From Isoetes taiwanensis (lineage: Eukaryota; Streptophyta; Lycopodiopsida; Isoetales; Isoetaceae), in assembly GCA_021234155.1 (NCBI GenBank), contig JAJEKV010000080.1:2713867-2777866 (forward strand): a DNA stretch of 64,000 nucleotides. Reading direction: 5' to 3'. Both the position numbers and the translations under genes were made by a program. Positions 57,670 through 64,000 of the stretch are shown here, in pieces. The notes below the pieces were generated by a model. It did not search any database. It worked only from the letters and a program-made list of their open reading frames with translations, and had not been told where the DNA came from. Within the stretch, counting starts at the first letter, position 1; every line of letters begins with the position of its first letter.

Positions 57670-58970
57670 ATGGCTCACCGCTTGCAATATCTCGAAGAAA
57701 CAATACCAAAGAAGCTTAAGAACTGGCGATTTCATAGCTACCCGGATAGCACTACCACAGCCTACATCCCCGTGAGGATTATCAGTTCAAATTAGAGCCG
57801 TTTGCTCTACTCTATGGTTTTCTTCCAAGCAATGCCCAACCACCTCCATTACCTAGAGATCCTCCTCCTCCTCATCCACCACCACCGAAAACATGCTTAG
57901 CCCGGATATTTGGCAACCCGTGAGCCTTGAAGACTACTGGGTCCGATACATTAACTAAAAGGGATAAGGCTCCTAAATGGTTGGAAAAAATAGACCTACC
58001 ATACTTTATTGGGCGAGTGTCCAAATGCAAGTAATAAGTTTTAAAGGGATATAGGAAAAGTTCTTTGAGAGAGTAACGCCTGATCGAACAAGAGAAACCA
58101 AAGCCATGGACACATATTTAGACGAACAAAGCTCAAGTTTGGTAGCAAGGTCGCAGTGTTGATGCAAAAGGGTTAACTCATGGGCGGTCTTCGTGGTGCA
58201 TTTGAAGCCCATTATTTGCCCGCAAAACTATTTGATATTGCAAAAAGAACGGGACCTTGTTAAACAAGATGATGGTGAAAAAATAGAATATTACATGAAA
58301 TTTAGCCATCTAGGTTCACAAGTTAGGAACTTAGGTGAACCACGAACTCTTAAGGAAGTTCGTGAATGGGTTGAGGGAGGATATATTTGCGTTAATTAGA
58401 TCTTATTGAACCGGTCGGCATGGAAGATGCAATTAAGAAAGGAGGAGCCGCAGTAATCCAAAGTTGAACCCCAAGGCTCGTAAGTTGGTTATATGGGAAG
58501 GAGCGCCTTCGAGCGTAAAAGACCAAAGCGAAAAAATTTGAAAATAGAAGAGAAGAGAAAAATAAAAGGGGCGTGGAAGAGCGTAAGACCGAGGGTTTAA
58601 CGGAGAAATGGAAAACGCTCATAATAATCGGACGTAAGTCCAACAGAAATGTAGTAAAGGGCCAAAGATCGATGTTATAATTGTGGGGGTCCACATTACC
58701 AATCTAATCAGCCTCAAGAACATAGCCCCGGCGGATAAAAAATACAAAGAAAAAATGCACTTTTAAAGAGAGTCGCCGCCTAAGGAAAGGCAAGTTGCTC
58801 AATCTCACCATGTGGAAGATAGACCCAAAAACTTCAGGGAAGGAGAGGAAAAGAAATAAAGGAAAGCTTGCGGCCATTGAACAGAAAAAGAAGACCGCAA
58901 ATTGCATACCTAAAGAATTTGTCAAGGCGTCTATAGGGTCTTCAAGCATGGTCGCTTAAAATGAAGGGTT
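57670..58970 (+). pseudogene. Chromovirus gag, broken
   Basis: ATG 57670 starts MAHRLQYLEE and soon loses frame. Proline-rich sequence lies at 57840-57895. A capsid-like retrotransposon gag region is suggested at 58180-58400 (EYYMKFSHLGSQVRNL, LKEVREWVEGGY). A zinc-knuckle-like CYNCGGPH is near 58670-58695, but the last cysteine is missing in this reading. No single frame covers more than a fraction of gag. Confidence 0.55.
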
Positions 58971-58984
58971 CAATAAAAGGTCAA

Positions 58985-60660
58985 GATGTGACTGCTTTTA
59001 CTTGATGATGGTTCAACTCATGACTTTATCTCGGGACTTGGTGTATAAGTTAGGATTACCTATTTGTGATTTGTAAAACGAAAAATCACAAGGTCTGGTT
59101 TGAAAGGTCCTAGGAACCAAAGTGGATGAATAATATGTGGTAGCTCCCATCCAACTAGGGCGATTTTTTTGAAGAAAGAGTTTTGATTGTGGCTCCTCTA
59201 GGAACTATGGATGTGATATTGGGAATTGGATGGCGAAAAAAGATGATGCCCTCGACCTAATTACAGGAAAAGACAAGAATTATAATGGTTGAAGGGCAAC
59301 CTTTGAAGTTGTGTACAGATTCCACATCTCAAATGAACCCCTACTAACATACTCAAGAAGCTAAAAGTTAATACAGGGTGAAGTCAATCATACTTTATAT
59401 ACTTGAGAAATTCTGATCCGGCCATCACAGGTGCCTCTCGAATACAGCTTTTCTGAAACAATTGGACGATCTCTTCAAAGATGAGGAAACTTTAGATCTA
59501 CCTCCTCATCGTCCGTAGGATCATGCTATACTGGGTTGCAAGAGAACGCCAAACCTCCAAACGAGGCTTTATAGAGTCCTGCCATTTTGAGAAATTAGAG
59601 CTTGAGAAAATGATAGCGTAGATGTTAGAACGACAGCCTAATACGTTAAAATTTGTTCCCCTTTGGTGCACTTGTTATTCTTATCAAAAAAGAAAGATAA
59701 GGGATATAGAATGTGTGTGGATTATAGAGCTCTTAATAAGTTGACTATTACAGATAAATTCCAAAGGCCTAGAGAAGATGACCTATTTGATGAATTACGA
59801 GGTGCTTGCATATTTAGCAAAATTGATTTGAAATCAGATATCATCAAATTCGAATAAAGGAAGAAGACATTGGTAAAAACAAAGATTCAACAACTTTTGG
59901 TCACTATGAGTTTCGTGGTAATGCCTTTGACCAATGCAATGCCCGCAACCTTCCGTCAATAGCCTTATGGGGAGAGTTCCGCACCGCCTTAGGGAAAAGC
60001 AAAGTGTTGTAGTCTTCTTTGACGATATACTTATATATAGTAGAACTATTGAGGAGCACAAACAACACCTTCAATGTGTTTTTGACCTTTTGAGGCAAAA
60101 TAAGCCAAGCGTTAATGAGTCCAAAAGCGTGTTCTTTATGCAAGAAGTTGGATATTTAGGTCATATCATATCCAAAGAAGGCATACGGATGGATCCCGAA
60201 AAGATTAGGGTTATTATTGATTGGCCGGCACCAAAACCTCAAAGACTTACGATCTTTGATGCTTATCGCGGTTTATCGCAGATTTGTGAAGGATTTGCAA
60301 AAATAACCCTTCCTCTTAGCAGGGTTCTTAAAGAAAGATACTCCCTTTGTTTAGAATCTGAAGCCGAGGAAGCTTTTCACCCGAAAGAGAACATGGCAAA
60401 TCAACCGGCAATAGTGCTACCCGATTGGAATAAGCCTTTTCGGTTTGTTCGGATGCAAGTGGAAATGCTATTGGTGCAAAGATTGATGCAAGATGAACAT
60501 CCATTAGCTTTGTCAGGCGAATGCTCAAACCATTAGAGCAAAAAGTATATCACTTATGAAAAGGAATTGATTGCCTTAGTTCATGCACTTAAGAAGTGGA
60601 GGCATTATCTTATGGGATCTAAGTTTGTAGCTTCGCTTTGATCCGTAAAAGCTTGAAACA
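58985..60660 (+). pseudogene. Chromovirus protease, reverse transcriptase and RNase H, broken
   Basis: A protease-like LLDDGSTHDFIS lies near 59000-59035. The reverse transcriptase is readable at 59663-59857 (YRMCVDYRALNKLTI, FSKIDLKS) and 59934-60536. The latter contains VVFFDDILIYSRT, the F-D-D version of the catalytic motif, then GYLGHIISKEGIRMDPEKI and a WPAP motif typical of Ty3/gypsy. RNase H traces (LKKWRHYLMGSKFV) are near 60585-60630. Stops and frameshifts are frequent. Confidence 0.8.
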
Positions 60661-60939
60661 TATACAAACGCAGGATATTATCAATGCGCGGCAATTAAAA
60701 AGCTCATTGACACTATAAAAAGGATTTTGAAGGGATGCGGCTTTTGAATATAAGCCCTCGAAGGAGAAAACCAAAGCTGCGATGCATTAAGTCGATAAGT
60801 ATTCAAGCTATATCTCAGAGCGAGAATTTGTTGATTTGGAGCCAATGAAAGAAGAATATGCGAAGTAACGACCTCCTTTGCTACTCTGCGCATTGTGCAA
60901 AAGGATGGAAGAGATCCTTTTGGCAGACGAGAATTCATA

Positions 60940-62287
60940 ATGGGTTATTACTCTGCCTAAATCGCACTTGTGTTACCAAGCATGCACGAGGTTGAAGGTT
61001 ATACAGAATGTCATGAACCTCCATATATTCGGTCATAGAGGAATTCAAGCTACTTTGTAACCGTTAAAAGCGTTTCTTTTGGCCAAAAGCTTGAAAGGGA
61101 TGTAGGAAAATATGTTGAAGCATGTCTTACTTGTCAACAAGTAAAAGCTTCTCTTGGTAAGCTGTCGGATTAGTACGATCTTTGCCTATTCCGGAGAAAC
61201 CATGGAAGCATATCACCATGGATTTTATTCAAGGGTTACCAAAGACTATCCACAAGAATGATCAAATTTGGACCGTAGTAGACAGGTTGTCTAAACAGGC
61301 TCATTTTATTCCTTGTAAATCTAGCATGACTTTCCCTTAGTAAACAAGAGATTTTCTTAAAGGAAATATTTAGGTCCATGGGATGCGGATGCAATCATAA
61401 CGGATAAAGAGATCCCTATTCTGTAGCAAATTTTGGGGTGGACTTATGAAAAACGTAGGCACGACTCTAAAGTATTCCACTGCATATCATCCCCAAACGG
61501 ATGGTCAGACTGAGGTAGTAAATCGAGTTATTGAGGATATGCTGAGATCTTATGTTGCTGAAAGGAAAAGTCAGTGGGAAGAATATCTCTATCTCTTGAG
61601 TTTGCCTATAATAACACGGTACACCTCGTTACCCAAAGAACTCCTTTTGAAGTGGTGTACGATATTCTTTTAGAATCCCCAATTGCGAAACTTGGAGGAG
61701 AAGTACCTGCTTCCGATGAAGCCACTACGGACTTTGCAGATATCTTGCGAGAGGTAAAAGCTCGAATCCAGAAAAGTCAGGAATTGATGGCTTCCAAACT
61801 TGCAAAGAAACGAAAAAGGGTTGTTTATAAAAAAGATCAATGGGTTTGGATTCATCTTCCAAAGAAGCGTCTACGGAAAATGGGTAATAGGTATGTAAAA
61901 CTGGCCCCTAGGTACTATGGTCCATTCCAAGTTGATGACAAAATCGGTGAGAATGCTTATCGTTTACATTTATATGGGAAATGGACTAACTTGCACCCAG
62001 TTTTTAATGTGGGAATTCTAAAACCCTATAAGGGAAGTGAAATTTCTCCTGAGATTTTGCAGAGAATGGAACAATCGGAACCTCCCAACATCAAGGATGA
62101 TGAAGAGGTGCTGGAACCGGAGAAAATATTTACCCATCAAGATAAAGAGACTAGAAGTTCCTCTTATTGAAGGTATCTCGTGAAATTTAAATTTCATCCA
62201 TCCACCGATGCGGTATGGTATTCTAGGACTCAATTAAAAGAATACAATTCCTTGGTGGAAGAATATGAAAGAACTTTGCAAGAATAA
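60940..62287 (+). pseudogene. Chromovirus integrase with C-terminal chromodomain, broken
   Basis: The zinc-binding region is hinted by FGHRGIQATL and CLTCQQVKA (61025-61150). The core has [12 protein letters not shown] and [13 protein letters not shown] (about 61205-61315) and YHPQTDGQTEVVNRVIEDML (near 61484-61545). The open frame 61574-62170 covers the end of the core and the GPFQVDDKIGENAYRL and NLHPVFNVGILKPY motifs. After an in-frame TGA at 62168-62170 the same frame continues with RYLVKFKFHPSTDAVW and LKEYNSLVEEY, a chromodomain. Chromodomains direct integration to marked chromatin and place the element among chromoviruses. Confidence 0.8.
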
Positions 62288-62639
62288 TAGGCAAAGTTCA
62301 CAGACCTTCAAACATTATATTTGGAATTCCATATTATTATTATATTTGCAATTACTTTATTTAAATTCGTAAGTATTGCTATGCATAGTATTATTAAATC
62401 CTTTACCAATGATTGTAAAGATGTTAAGATCTCTAACTGAATTGAGGTCATCCCTAACGGAAAAGGGAACGAAAATCCTCTAAAGGAATTGAGGTAAGGG
62501 AACGAAAATCCTCTAAAAGAATTGAGGTCATTTCTAGCAATTGAAATGAGAAATCAGTAATCTCTAAAGGAAACAGATTATTGAATATCCTTAGGCGAAT
62601 AAGGATTGACAATTTTCCCCGAGGTTAACGCGGACGTTA

Positions 62640-62656
62640 ACCCTGAAGGGAAGGAT
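62640..62656 (+). other. Polypurine tract
   Basis: TGAAGGGAAGGAT (62644-62656) directly precedes LTR2, the expected site for second-strand priming. Confidence 0.7.
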
Positions 62657-63322
62657 TGTTACTCACCACCGAAGCTTGGGGAGTGGTTCGTAATGTCGTG
62701 ATCGAAATAATAATCACAAGCTAGTTTATTACTTAGAGGTAACTCATATTTAAAAAGTCACTTGGGTCAAGGGTAGCGAATTGAAGTTATAAGGCTATAA
62801 GAACCATTGGAGTTATAAGTAAAAATATAAAATGGCGTATTGATAACGGGTCATGGACCCGATACGTAAATATCCGGAAAACTTCGCGGGATCTCCTAAC
62901 CGCCGTTAAAGGTCATCCGGCCAAGAATGGGTTCAATCAAGGATATCTTCGGCCGATTCCTAGCTATTCGTGGTTCTTTGCCTTTAATCAGATATTTAGG
63001 TTAAGAAAAGGGTGAATCTAAAATTAGGTCGAAGACCTCTATAAAAACAACTGTTGCCTTCAGTCCAGAACAGGGATTACGATTGAGAGAATAAGAGTTC
63101 TTAAGATCCGATAAGAGTGTTTTCTGCTCGGTAGTCTATAAACCTTAATAGAGTTTAAATCCTTGTTGAAACCCGAATGAAGTGAAGCTATCAAGATAAC
63201 GAATTTCTTTGATTGGTATTACAACCCTACCTGGGTGGTTAAATCTCCTAACGATTGGAGAGCGATACTTAATTCATTGAGTTTTGAATTTTTGAAGTGT
63301 TGCTTTATCTTTAGTTGTATCA
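62657..63322 (+). repeat. Right LTR of the chromovirus
   Basis: 666 bp, matching the left LTR. Its TATAAAAA is at 63040-63047. Confidence 0.95.
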
Positions 63323-63327
63323 GTCAA

Positions 63328-64000
63328 CTCCATCAACGTCTTTCACATCTGGTCCTTCTCTTGTTGGTATCATGCTGAGAATGTTGATCACTTCACCCAT
63401 TTGAATTGCGCAACATCTCTTTTTTTTTTTTTAAATATGTTTCACTATGGGAGGGTGGGAATAACAAAAGTAATATATATGCAAAGTCTATGGCTTGCAA
63501 AATTATGATTATGACCAAAACTATTAGGTCATTCTAGTGCCTCTACGCGAGGCACACACATACTCCATGGCAATGCTGTCGATGTTCTTTCTAGTGCAAG
63601 GTTGTTGAAGATCTATAACCTCCTAGTTTTATGTTAGCTCGTACTTTGGATAGACTCGTCGATGTGTTAGAGTTCTCCGATATCTCTCTTTGGTTACGGC
63701 ACAACACACTTTTGCTTCACACTCTAACTAAAGATGCAGTGGTTGTTGATGCTTCGGCATTCCAGTCTGCTTTCTAATCTTGTTTTTGGATGATACTTGT
63801 CCCCCTCCATCATATCGAAATCCAAGGACGTTAAAAAACCTATCTATCCATCTTCTTGAAGTTGTGTGCAATTCCTTTGGCTACCCTCCCAGAAAGCTTC
63901 TCTTCATTAATTGGCATTCAAAAATTCGATTCTTGGGTTCACCGTTATATACAAGTTGTTGCTTCTCCATATACAGCCTTGCAATCTTGTTCCTTTGATT
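63328..64000. other. Right flank, gene-free
   Basis: No gene is supported. An eleven-T run lies near 63420-63432. The sequence directly after the target duplication should continue whatever element or repeat the chromovirus entered, but it shows no match to 5.7-5.9 kb. Confidence 0.4.

Larger units (their letters stand above)
56955..63322 (+). mobile_element. Complete Ty3/gypsy chromovirus
   Basis: Two LTRs (56955-57628 and 62657-63322) both start TGTTAC and end TTGTATCA. They are flanked by the same 5-bp target duplication GTCAA (56950-56954 and 63323-63327). The primer-binding site follows LTR1 and a purine-rich tract precedes LTR2. Gag, protease, reverse transcriptase, RNase H, integrase and a C-terminal chromodomain occur in the Ty3/gypsy order, but the frames are broken many times. 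No autonomous activity is expected from this sequence as given. Confidence 0.95.

Overview
The window looks like nuclear DNA of a land plant, probably a seed plant and possibly a gymnosperm. The evidence is one plant-type S-domain receptor kinase, plant-type LTR elements primed by initiator tRNA-Met, CACTA and Helitron traces, and a very low gene density. I cannot name the species, and the gymnosperm suggestion is inference only.

Layout. Positions 1-2195 are AT-rich, with a tandem duplication just before the only convincing host gene. That gene, an S-domain receptor-like kinase of the At2g19130/SD2 kind, spans 2196-4489 and carries one apparent reading-frame break. From 4.5 to 21 kb there is no recognisable gene, but there are small mobile elements: an ATAACACCC palindrome unit at 5.4 kb, a SMART/TRIM-type miniature LTR element at 6.1-6.4 kb sitting inside an older repeat, two Helitron-like 3' tails at 9.5 and 10.3 kb, and a long-armed foldback element at 16.5 kb. 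From about 21.5 to 30.4 kb the + strand is rich in A and G. That tract holds many short CACCC/GGGTG palindromes, local tandem duplications and a roughly 128-bp (AG)n run. A small secreted proline-rich protein gene (32.07-32.32 kb) and a broken SET-domain-like gene (33.4-33.9 kb) follow.

From 35.1 to 51.1 kb the sequence is a nest of transposons. Two diverged full-length copies (about 4 kb each) of one compact LINE family lie on the + strand. Each has a coiled-coil/RRM-type ORF1, an ORF2 with an AP-type endonuclease and reverse transcriptase, a conserved 3' hairpin and an AT-microsatellite tail. The second copy and a 3.2-kb terminal-inverted-repeat element interrupt an older minus-strand L1 of the usual plant type. 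From 51.1 to 57 kb there are tandem repeats, a mini-CACTA element, a (CATGTG)n tract, a decayed CACTA transposase and a second copy of the 6-kb repeat. A complete Ty3/gypsy chromovirus with matching 5-bp target duplications (56955-63322) is inserted beside that second repeat copy.

Functionally, only the receptor kinase and perhaps the small secreted protein are candidate host genes. Everything else recognisable is mobile DNA, mostly decayed. The most unusual material is the LINE family: ORF2 has no AUG, its start overlaps the ORF1 stop, and this junction is complementary to the element's own 3' hairpin. Many frame breaks, and the clustered differences between otherwise identical LTR blocks, raise the possibility of local consensus errors. 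Broken frames should therefore be read with caution.
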